A stretch of 64,000 nucleotides of DNA. Origin: Aquibium microcysteis (GTDB lineage: Bacteria > Pseudomonadota > Alphaproteobacteria > Rhizobiales > Rhizobiaceae). Positions 34,242 to 43,924 of this stretch are shown here, piece after piece. The translations under genes and the position numbers were made by a program. The first letter of the stretch is position 1. Every line of letters starts with the position of its first letter. The stretch covers positions 5,384,001-5,448,000 of the forward strand of contig NZ_CP061080.1 in the NCBI RefSeq assembly GCF_014495845.1, in the 5' to 3' direction. A model generated the notes under the pieces. That model saw nothing but the letters and a program-made list of their open reading frames with translations. It had not been told where the DNA came from and ran no database searches.

Positions 34242-36917
34242 CTACCGGCCGTCCCCGAACACGGGCCGTCGCTTGGCGCGGAAGGCGGCGAGACCCTCGG
34301 CGAGATCGGCGCCCTCCAGGTGCCGCCGGAAGCGGTCGATCTCGGCGCGCAGGCGGGCCTGGCGCCCGTCGTCCGCAGAGGGGCGCGTCAGCGCCTTGAC
34401 GTGCCGTACGACTTCGGGGCTCGCCGCGCAGATCTCGCGGGCGATCTCGACGGCGCGGATCATCAGGCGGTCCTGCGGCAGCACCTCGTCGACGAGGCCC
34501 CATTCGGCCATGGTCTGCGCGTCGACCAGCGCGGCGGTATAGAACAGCCGGGCGGCGCGGCCGCGACCGATGCGCTCCGTCAGCCGCACGGTGGCGCCGC
34601 CGGCCGGCACCACGCCGTATTTCGCATGGCCGTCGCCCATCCGTGCGCCGTCGGCGGCAAGGATCATGTCGCAGGCGAGCAGCAGTTCCAGCCCGCCGGC
34701 CACCGTCGTCCCGTTCGCCGCGCCGATCACCGGGACGGGCAGGTCCTCGATCATCTGGATGACGGACAGATTGTAGGCGAGCGTATCGATCAGCGCCGTG
34801 CCGCCGGAGGCGCGCAGCGCCTCGAACTCGATCAGGTCGCCGCCGGCGCAGAAGGCGCGGCCGCTCCCGGTCAGGATCACCGCGCGCAGGCCGGGCAGCG
34901 CCGCGACGGCGCGCAGCCGGCGCTCCAGCGACTGCATCATCGCCGCGGAGGCCGCGTTGAGGGTTTCGGGCCGGTTCAGGGTCAGGGTGGCGATGCCCGC
35001 CTCGAAGGACAGGAGCACGGGTTCGTCCGCTGCTTCGGCCGGCATCGCCCGCACGACATAGGTCTGCGGCAGCGGGGCGAGGGCGGCCTCGAGCGCCGCG
35101 ACCTGCGCCGGCGCGGCCCCGTTCAGCGCGATGTCGACGCGGATGCGCATCTGCGCGTCCGACGCCACCTCGACCGATGCGACGGCGCCCGGACCGCAGG
35201 CGCGCTCGACCTCGATCCGCACCTTTTCGCGGATCGCCAGGTCGCGCAGCGCCGGCTTGAAGATCTTGCCGACCGCCGTCACCGGCAGCGCGTCGAGGGT
35301 CAGCACGGTGCGCGGCCGCGCCGGCGGCTCGTGGATGTGCTCGCCCAGATGCCGCTGCAGAGCCTCGAGGTCGATCGCCGTGCCGGGCTGCGGCACGACG
35401 AACAGCGCGGGCACCTCGCCGGCGTGCTGGTCGGGCATGCCCACCGCGGCACTGATCTGCACGCCGGGGAAGCGGTTGGCGACGTCCTCGATCGCCGCCG
35501 GGTCGATGTTGTGGCCGCCGCGCACGATCAGGTCCTTCTCGCGGCCGGTCAGCACCAGCCGGCCGTCGGCGGTCAGGTGGCCGACGTCGCCGGTCGTCAG
35601 CCAGCCGTCGGCGGCCAGCGTGCCGCGGTCGTGGGCGGGATCGACATAGCCTGGAAAGACCTGGCGGCCGCGCACCTGCACCAGCCCGGTCTCGTCCGGG
35701 GCGCATGGCGCCTCGCCAGCGCCGAAGCGCACCACCCGGACCTGCGAGTACGGCGCGCGGAAGCCGACGCTGCCCGCCACCGGCGTCCCCCGCCCGGGAT
35801 TGAAGGCGATGGCGGCGGCCGTCTCGGTCATGCCGTAGGTCTCGTAGAGGCGGATGCCGGTCGTGGCCTCAAAGCGGCTGCCCACGGCTGCCGGCAGCAC
35901 CGCACCGCCGGTCACGGCCATGCGCACGGCCGACACGTCGGTTCCCGCGCGCCAGCCGTTGGTGATCGCCGCGATCGAGGTCGGAACCCCGCCGACGACG
36001 GTCGCGCCGAAGGCCTCGACCAGGCTCCAGTAGCGCTCGATCACCTGCGGCGGGCGCAGCCCGTGCGGCGAGGGCACCACCACGTGGCCGCCGGCCGCCA
36101 GCACCGACAGGCCGACCGTCATCGTGCCGCCGACATGGAACAGCGGGAAGCCGTTGATGACGACGTCGCGCTCGTCATAGCCGAACACCTGCGCGAAGCC
36201 GAAGGCGGCATGGATCTGGTTGCCATGCGTCAGCTGCACGAGCTTGGGCCGGCCGGTGGTGCCGCCGGTGTGGAACAGCGCGCAGACTGCGTCGCGATCC
36301 TCCGTTGGCGCGAAGTCGAGCGCGTCGGCCCGCTGCGCGGCCAGCGCATCGTCGAGCCGCTCCCATCCCTGCGGCAACTCTCCCGAGCCGCCGATCACCA
36401 GCACGCGCTGCAGCGTCGGCACCGCGGCGAGAATGCCCTGCGCCTTGCCGAAGCAGGCCGCGTCGAACTCTCGCGCCGGCACGACGAGCAGGGTCGCCTT
36501 CTCCGCCGCGAGCAGGTCGACGATCGCCTCGCGGCTGAGCAGATGGTTGAGCGTGCTCGCCACGCCCGCCACCTGCGCCCCGAACAGCAGCGGAAACAGC
36601 TCCGGCACCGTCGGCGACAGGAAGGCCGCCACGCCGTGCCCCGGCGCGATCCCGAGCGCGCGGAACAGGTTGGCCGCGCGCGTCACCGCGCCGAGCAGGT
36701 CGCGGTGCGTCAGCGAGACCCCGACATCGGCCGGATCCGGGGAGCGCAGCACGGTCAGCGCCTTGCGCGTGCCGGCATGGTCGGCGGTCGCCAGGAACAG
36801 GTCGTAGAGGTTGTGCGCCGTCACCAGATCGTCATAGGGCAGGGCCTCGATCGCCTCGATGTCCGCGATGGTGCGGACCTCGCGGACGGGCCGCGTCGTC
36901 TTCAGCACCCGCGCCAT
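34242..36917 (-). CDS. Fused acyl-CoA synthetase and enoyl-CoA hydratase
   Basis: A single 891-residue frame encodes two enzymes. Residues ~25-540 are an AMP-forming acyl-CoA ligase: HTGGTTGRPKLVQLTH (A3), YGMTETAA (A5), DGWLTTGDVG (A7) and a C-terminal region ending GKIFKPALRDL (A10). Residues ~630-890 are an enoyl-CoA hydratase/isomerase: TLNRPETLNAAS, the oxyanion-hole RAFCAGGDL, and ANGTTVAGGLELLLACDM. The ATG overlaps the upstream ABC ATPase stop by one base (TGATG), so it is last in the transport operon. It would activate a carboxylic acid with CoA and then hydrate it, channelling the product. The acid is unknown. Confidence 0.88.
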   Translation of the reverse strand: MARVLKTTRPVREVRTIADIEAIEALPYDDLVTAHNLYDLFLATADHAGTRKALTVLRSPDPADVGVSLTHRDLLGAVTRAANLFRALGIAPGHGVAAFLSPTVPELFPLLFGAQVAGVASTLNHLLSREAIVDLLAAEKATLLVVPAREFDAACFGKAQGILAAVPTLQRVLVIGGSGELPQGWERLDDALAAQRADALDFAPTEDRDAVCALFHTGGTTGRPKLVQLTHGNQIHAAFGFAQVFGYDERDVVINGFPLFHVGGTMTVGLSVLAAGGHVVVPSPHGLRPPQVIERYWSLVEAFGATVVGGVPTSIAAITNGWRAGTDVSAVRMAVTGGAVLPAAVGSRFEATTGIRLYETYGMTETAAAIAFNPGRGTPVAGSVGFRAPYSQVRVVRFGAGEAPCAPDETGLVQVRGRQVFPGYVDPAHDRGTLAADGWLTTGDVGHLTADGRLVLTGREKDLIVRGGHNIDPAAIEDVANRFPGVQISAAVGMPDQHAGEVPALFVVPQPGTAIDLEALQRHLGEHIHEPPARPRTVLTLDALPVTAVGKIFKPALRDLAIREKVRIEVERACGPGAVASVEVASDAQMRIRVDIALNGAAPAQVAALEAALAPLPQTYVVRAMPAEAADEPVLLSFEAGIATLTLNRPETLNAASAAMMQSLERRLRAVAALPGLRAVILTGSGRAFCAGGDLIEFEALRASGGTALIDTLAYNLSVIQMIEDLPVPVIGAANGTTVAGGLELLLACDMILAADGARMGDGHAKYGVVPAGGATVRLTERIGRGRAARLFYTAALVDAQTMAEWGLVDEVLPQDRLMIRAVEIAREICAASPEVVRHVKALTRPSADDGRQARLRAEIDRFRRHLEGADLAEGLAAFRAKRRPVFGDGR

Positions 36918-38413
36918 CAGTGCACCGCGGCATACATGATCGTTTCCTCGTCGGTGCGGTGCCCGTCGAACTCCTCGACGATGCGGCCCTGCCGGCAGAC
37001 CAGGATGCGGTCGGAAAGCTGCAGGATTTCCGGCAGGTAGGACGAGATCACCATCACCGCGATGCCGTCGTCGGCGAGCCGGTTGATCAGCTGGTGGATC
37101 TCGGCGATGGCGCCGACGTCGACGCCGCGCGTCGGTTCGTCGAAGATCACCAGCCGCGGCTTCTGCACCAGCGCCTTGGCGACGACCACCTTCTGCTGGT
37201 TGCCGCCCGACAGTTCGATCACCTTCGCATCGGCATTGATCGCCTTGACGTTCAGCGCCGCGATCCACTCCTGCGCCACCGCACGCATCTCGCTCATCGA
37301 CACGGTCGCCGATTTGGTCCGCCCGCCGGCCAGCGCGCCGAGATGGATGTTCTCGGCGATCGACATGGTCTCGAAGAAGCCTTCGAGCTTGCGGTCCTCG
37401 GTGACGTAGAGGATGCCGTCGCGCACCGCCGGCCGCGGCACCCGGTAGCGCACCGGGCGGCCGTCGAGCCGCACCTGGCCGCCGTGGAACAGGTCGCGCT
37501 TGAGCACGCCCGAGACCACCTTCGCCGTCTCGGTGCGGCCCGAGCCGATGAGCCCGAAGACGCCGGTGATCTGGCCGGCGAAGAGGGAGAAGGACGTGTT
37601 GCGCACGACGCTGCCCATCGACAGGTTCTGCACGCTGAGCACCTTCTCGCCCGCCGGACGGATGCGGCGGCCTTCCGTCGAGCCGTAGATCTCGCTGCTC
37701 AGAGTGCGTCCCACCATCGCCCGCACGATCTTCTCGCGATCGAAGGCGGAGACCGCGTCGGTGACGACGTGCTCGCCGTCGCGCATGATGGTGATCCGGT
37801 CGGCGATCGCCAGCGCCTCTTCCAGCGCGTGGCTGATGAAGATGATCGACACGCCGCGCTGCTTCAGCCGGGCGACCAGCGAGAAGAACTGGTGCTTCTC
37901 CTCCGGCGTCAGCGTCGCCGTCGGTTCGTCGAAGATGATCACCTGCGCATTGTGGTGCACGGCGCGCGCGATCTCGACCATCTGCTTCTGGCCGGCGCCC
38001 AGCGCCGACACCATCGCGGTCGGATCGACGTGGAAGTTCAGCGACTGCAGGAACTGCTGGCCGGCGATGTAGATGCCGCGCAGGCGGTGGAAGCGCTGCG
38101 CGTCGGTCATGTAGATGTTCTGCGCCACGGTGAGCGAGGGGACGAGGCTGGTCTCCTGGTAGACCATCGCGATCCCGCGCTTCAGGGCTTCGGAAGGCGA
38201 TCCGATGTCGGCTTTCGCGCCGTCGATCCAGATCTCGCCGGAGGTCGGCTGCACGACGCCGGCGATCATCTTGGTCAGCGTCGACTTGCCGGCGCCGTTT
38301 TCGCCGAGCAGCGCATGCACCTCGCCGCGTTCGAGCGTGAAGGACACGTTTCGCACCGCGGGGACGCCGCGATATTCCTTCGTGCCGTTGCGGACTTCGA
38401 CGATCGGGTTCAC
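36917..38413 (-). CDS. Sugar-type ABC transporter ATP-binding protein (RbsA/MglA-like, two NBDs)
   Basis: A 498-residue double ATPase. The first half has Walker A GENGAGKST near residue 40, a signature region (LGAGQKQMVEIARA) and Walker B IIFDEPTATL. The second half has the degenerate P-loop GLIGSGRTETAK, signature LSGGNQQKVVVAKA and Walker B VIFDEPTRGVD. The start is GTG at 38413 with GGGAG upstream, overlapping the SMP-30 stop by 4 bp. It energises the two permeases encoded in this operon. The usual substrates of the family are pentoses, hexoses or polyols. Confidence 0.93.
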   Translation of the reverse strand: MNPIVEVRNGTKEYRGVPAVRNVSFTLERGEVHALLGENGAGKSTLTKMIAGVVQPTSGEIWIDGAKADIGSPSEALKRGIAMVYQETSLVPSLTVAQNIYMTDAQRFHRLRGIYIAGQQFLQSLNFHVDPTAMVSALGAGQKQMVEIARAVHHNAQVIIFDEPTATLTPEEKHQFFSLVARLKQRGVSIIFISHALEEALAIADRITIMRDGEHVVTDAVSAFDREKIVRAMVGRTLSSEIYGSTEGRRIRPAGEKVLSVQNLSMGSVVRNTSFSLFAGQITGVFGLIGSGRTETAKVVSGVLKRDLFHGGQVRLDGRPVRYRVPRPAVRDGILYVTEDRKLEGFFETMSIAENIHLGALAGGRTKSATVSMSEMRAVAQEWIAALNVKAINADAKVIELSGGNQQKVVVAKALVQKPRLVIFDEPTRGVDVGAIAEIHQLINRLADDGIAVMVISSYLPEILQLSDRILVCRQGRIVEEFDGHRTDEETIMYAAVH

Positions 38414-39498
38414 GCCGCATCTCCCTTCGCGTCCGCGAGCGGCATCCGCACGACGACGCCGTCGCCGCGCGCCGCAACGATGACCTCGCCGCCATGCTCG
38501 ATCACGCTGGTGACGCCGTGGGCGGCGCCGTCCGCGCGGCTCTGCAGGCTGACGCGCGGCTGGAAAGACGCATCGAGCCGGGCGCAGAGGCCGAACGACA
38601 TCGTCGGAGCCCATGGCTTCAGAAGCCCCAGATGCTTCACGCCGCCGCCCTGCAGCGGCTCGTAATAGCTGCTGCCGGACCTGAGCTTGGGCGCGACCCA
38701 GAAGGGCTGCGGCACCTCCGCCATCATCCGCCGCCGATAGGCGGGTTCGCGCAGCACGAACTCGACCAGCTGGCTGCGGGGCGCAAACAGCGAGAGCCAC
38801 CATCCGTCGGCGGCCGGCGACAGGCGTCCGGGATATCCCGGCAGGTCGGCAAGCACCACCCGGTCGGCCCGTCCCTTCGGGTCGAGGCGGACGAGACGAT
38901 GCCGCCAGGCCTCCGACACCACGATGCCGGAAGGGTCCGGCGCGATGCCGGCGGGCCAGGCGAGGCCGTTGGCGATGCGCGTCGCGGCGCCGCTGTCGAG
39001 GTCGATGCGCCAGAGGCTGCCCGACGCGTTCTGCTCCAAGAGGTCGCGCTGCCACTCGTCCGCGCCGTTGGTCGCCGAGCCGTTGGCGAGGTAGAGCGCG
39101 CCCTCGGTCGCCGCGATCGCGGTGATGCAGCGGACGGCCGGATCGGCCCGGTAGCGCCGCCCGTCGAAGGGGCCGCCCTCGATCAGCACGTAGCCGCTGT
39201 CGAGCGCCACGGCGAGGCCGTCGGCACCCACGGCGGCGAGGCAGACGACCGTCGAGCCATAGGTCTTGCGCACCATCCAGCGTCCGTCCGGCAGCGGCGC
39301 ATGGACGCCGCTTCCGGCGGCGGCGACGAGCGCGCCGTTCTGCACGGCCAGGCAGTCGACGCCTGGCAGGGGCACGCGCGATGGCGCCTGGTCGAGCAGG
39401 CGGTTCGGCCGCAGCGCGCCGTCGAGCGGCGGCACGGTGACGGCGGCCTCGCCGCGACCGAGCAGATTGTCGAAGGTGCGGGAGAGGAGGCCGATCAT
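38410..39498 (-). CDS. SMP-30/strictosidine-synthase-like lactonase
   Basis: A 362-residue six-bladed beta-propeller. Repeating blades such as GSLWRIDLDSGAA and VVLADLPGYPGRLS, and the ADLPGYPGxLSxAADGxWW pattern, are of the strictosidine-synthase/gluconolactonase group. It would hydrolyse a lactone in the cytoplasm. No signal peptide is visible. It lies between the permease-SMP-30 fusion (ATGA overlap) and the ATPase gene (GTGA overlap). The operon therefore contains two propeller domains, this one and the one fused to the permease. Confidence 0.78.
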   Translation of the reverse strand: MIGLLSRTFDNLLGRGEAAVTVPPLDGALRPNRLLDQAPSRVPLPGVDCLAVQNGALVAAAGSGVHAPLPDGRWMVRKTYGSTVVCLAAVGADGLAVALDSGYVLIEGGPFDGRRYRADPAVRCITAIAATEGALYLANGSATNGADEWQRDLLEQNASGSLWRIDLDSGAATRIANGLAWPAGIAPDPSGIVVSEAWRHRLVRLDPKGRADRVVLADLPGYPGRLSPAADGWWLSLFAPRSQLVEFVLREPAYRRRMMAEVPQPFWVAPKLRSGSSYYEPLQGGGVKHLGLLKPWAPTMSFGLCARLDASFQPRVSLQSRADGAAHGVTSVIEHGGEVIVAARGDGVVVRMPLADAKGDAA

Positions 39499-41609
39499 GA
39501 CTGGCTCCAGTAGGAGGACTGTCCCGTCCATGCCGGGTCCATGCCGTCGAGCTTCAGCCGCCCGACGCGGTTGTTGAGGATGCCGCCGATGTAGAGATGC
39601 CCCTTGTGCTCGCGCATCGACGTGATCATCGGATGGTTCTCGCCGCCGAAATCCCACAGCGTCTCGATGATCCGGCCGGTCTCGTCGAAGCGGACGACGC
39701 AGCCGGTGTTGATGTTGGGGTACATCCATTCGTCCGGCGCGATGCGGCGCGCCATGCGCTTGCGGAAGCCCGGCATCTTCAGCGCCAGGTCGAGCGACGG
39801 CGTGCGGATGCCGACCAGCGCCAGCCAGTAGCTGCCGTCGGAGGCGCGGTTGATGTTGTCGGGATAGCCGGGCAGGTCCGGGATCACCGTTTCCACGGTG
39901 CCCTTCTTCGGTCCGTCGAACCAGTAGCGGCTGACGCGGCAGGCCCAGGTCTCGGCGAACAGGAAGGACTGTCCGTCGTGCGTCATGCAGATGCCGTTCG
40001 GAAAGACCAGGTTCTTCAGCACGGTCCGCGTCGAGCCGGTCCTGGGGTCGTAGCAGATGATGCGGCCGTTGCCGCGCGATTCCAGGCAGTCGACCGGCCA
40101 TTCGTGCATCTCGTAGCGCACGGTCGCCTCGCTGAAGAAGACGCGGCCGTCTGGCGCGATGTCGAGATCGTCGGCGAGCCTCAGGCGCGAATCGTCGATG
40201 ATCGAGAACCAGGAGCGGTTGGTCTCGTCGGTCAGCTTCTCGACGGTCCGGTCCATGCCGATCCGGTAGAGGCCCATGCCGCCGATGCAGACCAGCAGGG
40301 CGCCGTCCTTCGCGAAGGCCATGCCGAGCGGCCGTCCGCCGGTATGCGCGAACACCTCCTGCTGCGTGTAGTCGGGCGCCAGGAAGCGGACGATGTCGCC
40401 GGTGCGGTTGCCGACATAGATGTTGTCGTCGCCGTCGAGGATCACGTCCTCCGGCCCGTCGATCCGGTCGAGGCCGATCGCCTCGACGGGGCGCAGCCGG
40501 TCGTTCAGGGCATAGGCCGACGCGCCGGATGTCGCGGGCGCCGGAGGCAGTTCCGAATAGGTCGGCGACACGTAGACCTTCGACAGGAACTTGTGCCGGT
40601 TCTTCAGCCAGCGGACGTCGATGGCGACGGCGAGGAGCAGCACGGCGCCGAGCAGCAGCGAATTGGCGCCGCTGGTCACGCCGAGCCGCACCAGGCTGTT
40701 GACCATGATCATCACGATGACCGACCCGATCACCGCCTTCGCCGCCGAGCCGCGGCCGCCGCCGAGGCTGTTGCCGCCGAGCACGGCGGCCGTCAGCGCG
40801 GCGATCTCGAGGCCGATGCCGGTGTCGGCGCCCGCGCCGCCGAGCCGCGAGGCGAACAGCGCGCCGGCGAGTGCCGCCAGCGTCCCCGACACGACGTAGG
40901 TCGTGCAGATCACCCGGCGCACCGGGATGCCGACATTGTGCGCCGACCGGCGCGAGCCGCCGACGGCGAGCACGTGCCAGCCCGCGCGGCTCCGGCTGAG
41001 GAACAGGTGGAGGACGATAGCGAGCGTTACCGCGACGACGACGCTGAAGGGCACGCCCAGCACGTCGCCTTCCCCGAGATAATACCAGGCGTCGGACTCG
41101 GGAAAGACCGCGGCGATCGCGACGGAATACTTCAGGAGCAGCATGTCGACGACGGCGCGCACGATGATCAGCGTCGCCAGGGTCGTCAGGAAGGCCCGCA
41201 GGCGCAGATAGCCGACGAGCAGCCCGTTGACGAGCCCGACGGCCGCACCGCAGGCGAGGGTGGCGGCGATCACCGCGGGCACCGGCCATCCGGCGACGCT
41301 GAGCAGGGCCAGCGCCACGATGTTGCCCAGCGCGAACACCGAGCCCACGCTGAGGTCGATCCCGCCCGCCACCATGACGATGGTCAGCGCGAGCACGATT
41401 AGGCTGAACTCGCCCCATTGCCGCGACAGGTTGGAAATGCTCGCCGAACCGAAGAAGTCGGGGATCAGCGACCCGAACACGCCGACGACGATCAGCAGGA
41501 TGGCGACGGGGATCGCGTTGTCGACCCAGCGCTTGGTGAGGATCTCGCCGACCAGGTGGTCGGGCACGAGCCGGTAGCGCCAGCGTGCGATCGTGTCGGA
41601 TGCGGCCAT
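39495..41609 (-). CDS. ABC transporter permease fused to an SMP-30/gluconolactonase-like domain
   Basis: A 704-residue fusion. Residues 1-~340 are an RbsC-type permease with about ten helices, the conserved GGIDLSVGSVFALG motif and LGGNSLGGGRGS. After a short linker, residues ~375-704 form a beta-propeller lactonase with DGPEDVILDGDDNIYVGNR, then DDLDIAPDGRVFFSEA and NLVFPNGICMTHDG, typical of SMP-30/strictosidine-synthase proteins. RbsC C-termini face the cytoplasm, so the lactonase part should act on the just-imported substrate. This implies uptake of a sugar lactone or aldonolactone, or one formed immediately after uptake. The fusion is uninterrupted in this sequence. Confidence 0.85.
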   Translation of the reverse strand: MAASDTIARWRYRLVPDHLVGEILTKRWVDNAIPVAILLIVVGVFGSLIPDFFGSASISNLSRQWGEFSLIVLALTIVMVAGGIDLSVGSVFALGNIVALALLSVAGWPVPAVIAATLACGAAVGLVNGLLVGYLRLRAFLTTLATLIIVRAVVDMLLLKYSVAIAAVFPESDAWYYLGEGDVLGVPFSVVVAVTLAIVLHLFLSRSRAGWHVLAVGGSRRSAHNVGIPVRRVICTTYVVSGTLAALAGALFASRLGGAGADTGIGLEIAALTAAVLGGNSLGGGRGSAAKAVIGSVIVMIMVNSLVRLGVTSGANSLLLGAVLLLAVAIDVRWLKNRHKFLSKVYVSPTYSELPPAPATSGASAYALNDRLRPVEAIGLDRIDGPEDVILDGDDNIYVGNRTGDIVRFLAPDYTQQEVFAHTGGRPLGMAFAKDGALLVCIGGMGLYRIGMDRTVEKLTDETNRSWFSIIDDSRLRLADDLDIAPDGRVFFSEATVRYEMHEWPVDCLESRGNGRIICYDPRTGSTRTVLKNLVFPNGICMTHDGQSFLFAETWACRVSRYWFDGPKKGTVETVIPDLPGYPDNINRASDGSYWLALVGIRTPSLDLALKMPGFRKRMARRIAPDEWMYPNINTGCVVRFDETGRIIETLWDFGGENHPMITSMREHKGHLYIGGILNNRVGRLKLDGMDPAWTGQSSYWSQS

Positions 41610-41693
41610 GTTCGTTCTCGCAGGGAAAGCAGGACACGGGCGGCGGACGCCGCCCGTGAGGCGGCCTTTGCCGCCCTTGTCGACCGGGCCGGA

Positions 41694-42689
41694 TCAGCCC
41701 TTGGCGGGGAGATCCCAGCAGGAGGCCGCCGTCATGTTGTCCTTCGTCAGGAAGGTGAGCGGCGTGAACAGCGTGGTCTTGGTGGTGCCGGCCGGCTGCT
41801 TGAGCTGCAGCAGGTGCTTGATCATCGTGGCCATGTCGCGCGCCTGGCCCGGAACGAAATAGACCACGACCTCCGAATAGGTGCCGTTGGCCAGGCCGTC
41901 GCAGGCCATCCGGTTGCCGCCGCCCTGCGTCAGCAGGTAGACGTCCTTGCCCGATTCCTTGATCGCCGCGGCGGTGCCGACGTCCATCACGTCCCAGAAG
42001 CCGGTGATGGCGCAGAGGTCGGGATGCTGCTGGATCACCGTCGCGGCGATGTTCTTCGCCTTGGTCGCGTCCCAGTCGGCCGCCTGGTTGGAGACCAGCT
42101 GGACCTCGGGATGCTTCGACAGCACGTTGTTGATGCCCTGCATCTGGTAGACGCTGGCGGCCGCCGTCAGCACGCCCTGCGTGATCGCCACCTTGCCGCT
42201 GCCGCCGTTCGCCGGCGAGCACTTCTCCACCAGCCGCTCGCCGATCCGCTCGCCCATGCCGACATAGTCGGCGCCGATGAAGGCGTCGGTGGAATAGCTC
42301 GAGCGCATGTTGACCTGCACCACGTAGATGCCGGCCTCCTCGGCCTTGCGCAGCAGGCGCGCATAGGACTGGACGTCGGGGTTGTGGACCACGATCACGT
42401 CGGGCTTCTCGGAGATCAGCGAGGTGATCGCCGCGGCGCCGGCATCCGTGCTCCAGTTCGGATCACGGATGTCGAAGGTCACCCCCAGCGGCTCGAAGGC
42501 TTCCTTCAGGCCGGCGGCCCAGCCTTCGGTCAGGTCGAAGCCCATGGCCACGGGCACGTAGGCGATGCGCTTGCCCTTGAAGGAGTCGTAGTAGGGCGCC
42601 CGCGTGGGGTCGTCGATGCCTTGGGCGATCGCGGAGCCGGCGGTCAGGGCGAGCGTCGCGGCGAGCATGCAGGTCTTCAGCAGTCTCAT
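41694..42689 (-). CDS. Sugar ABC transporter substrate-binding protein (periplasmic, RbsB-like)
   Basis: A 331-residue periplasmic binding protein with an N-terminal signal peptide (LLKTCMLAATLALTAGSAIAQ). The two-lobe fold has MGFDLTEGWAAGLKEAFEPLG at the start, ISEKPDVIVVHNPD in lobe one, and ITGFWDVMDVGTAAAIKE in lobe two. It binds the ligand for the RbsC-like permeases. GGAGG is placed just before its start, consistent with high translation. The ligand cannot be told by eye. Confidence 0.92.
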   Translation of the reverse strand: MRLLKTCMLAATLALTAGSAIAQGIDDPTRAPYYDSFKGKRIAYVPVAMGFDLTEGWAAGLKEAFEPLGVTFDIRDPNWSTDAGAAAITSLISEKPDVIVVHNPDVQSYARLLRKAEEAGIYVVQVNMRSSYSTDAFIGADYVGMGERIGERLVEKCSPANGGSGKVAITQGVLTAAASVYQMQGINNVLSKHPEVQLVSNQAADWDATKAKNIAATVIQQHPDLCAITGFWDVMDVGTAAAIKESGKDVYLLTQGGGNRMACDGLANGTYSEVVVYFVPGQARDMATMIKHLLQLKQPAGTTKTTLFTPLTFLTKDNMTAASCWDLPAKG

Positions 42690-42715
42690 GTTTTTTCCTC
42701 CCGATGAGAACGAGC

Positions 42716-43690
42716 CTAGATGTCCCCTTGCTGAGCGGTCTGCTCGTCGCGGGGGTTGATGATCGTGTCGATCACGATGGCGGTGAGAAGGATGACGCCC
42801 TTGATGACGTTCTGGACCGTGTACTGGATGTCGAGGATCGTCATGCCGTTGAGCAGCACGCCGATCAGAAGCGTGCCGACGATGACGTTGCGGATGCCGC
42901 CCCGGCCGCCCGACAGGCCGATGCCGCCGAGCACGACCACCAGGATCACGTCGTAGACATAGGTCGAGATGGCGACGCGGGTGTTCATGCTGGCGACGGA
43001 GGCCGCCGTCACGATCCCGGCCATGTAGCCGATCAGCGACGAGATCACGTATTGCAGCACGACGACCGGCCGCGTCGGAACGCCGGTGATGCGTGCGGCC
43101 AGCAGATTGTCGCCGACGGCGCGCAGATAGCGGCCGGTCCTGCTGTAGCGCAGGAACAGCCAGCCGCCGAGACAGACCGCGGCGAAGAGGAAGATCGGCA
43201 CCGGCACGCCCTGGATCGTGCCCTGGCCCAGCCAGAGCAGCGGCCGCGCGGCGTCCGATATGTAGACGACGTCGAGGCCGAACAGGAAGTAGCGGCCGAA
43301 ACCGTAGATCAGGGTTCCCATGGCCAGCGTCGCGAAGATCGCGGGAATCTCAACATAGGCCACCAGCCAGCCGCTGAAGGCGCCGACGGCGAGGCTGAAG
43401 GCGAGTCCGAGCGTCAGGGCCAAGGGGAGCGGAATGCCGCTCGCGGCGAGGTGGAGGGTCCAGGCGACGGATACCGCCATCAGCGCCACCAGCGACAGGT
43501 CGATGCCGCGGCCGATGACGACGAGCCCCATCGCCACGCCGAGAATCCCGAGGATCGAGACGCTGCGCACCAGGTTCAGGATGTTGCTGGTCGTCAGGAA
43601 GCCCGGCAGGCTCAGCGCGAAGACGAGGCACATCAGCACCGCCAGGGCAAAGACGATCTGCTCCTGGCTGAGCCGCCCGAATGAATGCAT
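42716..43690 (-). CDS. Sugar ABC transporter permease (RbsC-like)
   Basis: A 324-residue inner-membrane permease with about ten hydrophobic segments. The conserved VIGRGIDLSLVALMAVS and VLGGIGLSGGRGG motifs match the ribose-type family. First gene of the operon, with a strong GGGAGGG ribosome-binding site. It would form a heterodimer with the permease half of the fusion encoded two genes downstream. The gene pair flanks the binding-protein gene, an order common in ribose-type operons. Confidence 0.92.
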   Translation of the reverse strand: MHSFGRLSQEQIVFALAVLMCLVFALSLPGFLTTSNILNLVRSVSILGILGVAMGLVVIGRGIDLSLVALMAVSVAWTLHLAASGIPLPLALTLGLAFSLAVGAFSGWLVAYVEIPAIFATLAMGTLIYGFGRYFLFGLDVVYISDAARPLLWLGQGTIQGVPVPIFLFAAVCLGGWLFLRYSRTGRYLRAVGDNLLAARITGVPTRPVVVLQYVISSLIGYMAGIVTAASVASMNTRVAISTYVYDVILVVVLGGIGLSGGRGGIRNVIVGTLLIGVLLNGMTILDIQYTVQNVIKGVILLTAIVIDTIINPRDEQTAQQGDI

Positions 43691-43924
43691 GTCCGCCCTC
43701 CCGCAGATGCCGTCGGCGGAACGAACCGACCGACGCCGGCAAAGCTAGCGACCGGGCCGCCGCCGTTCTTTCATGACCGCGCATAAATCTTGCCTGAGGA
43801 TGCACTGCGCGCCCGGACCGCTGGACGCGGTCGATCCGCAGGACTACGCTTCCTGATGGCCGGCTCGGTCGGACGGGAGGAATTGTCGGGCGGATCGTCG
43901 GCGCACGGCTCGGGAGGGGAAACC

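Noticed and set aside
33174..37040. 1288-codon plus-strand frame
   Set aside because: Antisense to the ATP-grasp and acyl-CoA ligase/hydratase genes; composition (His/Arg/Ala/Gly/Gln) is typical of GC-driven shadow frames.
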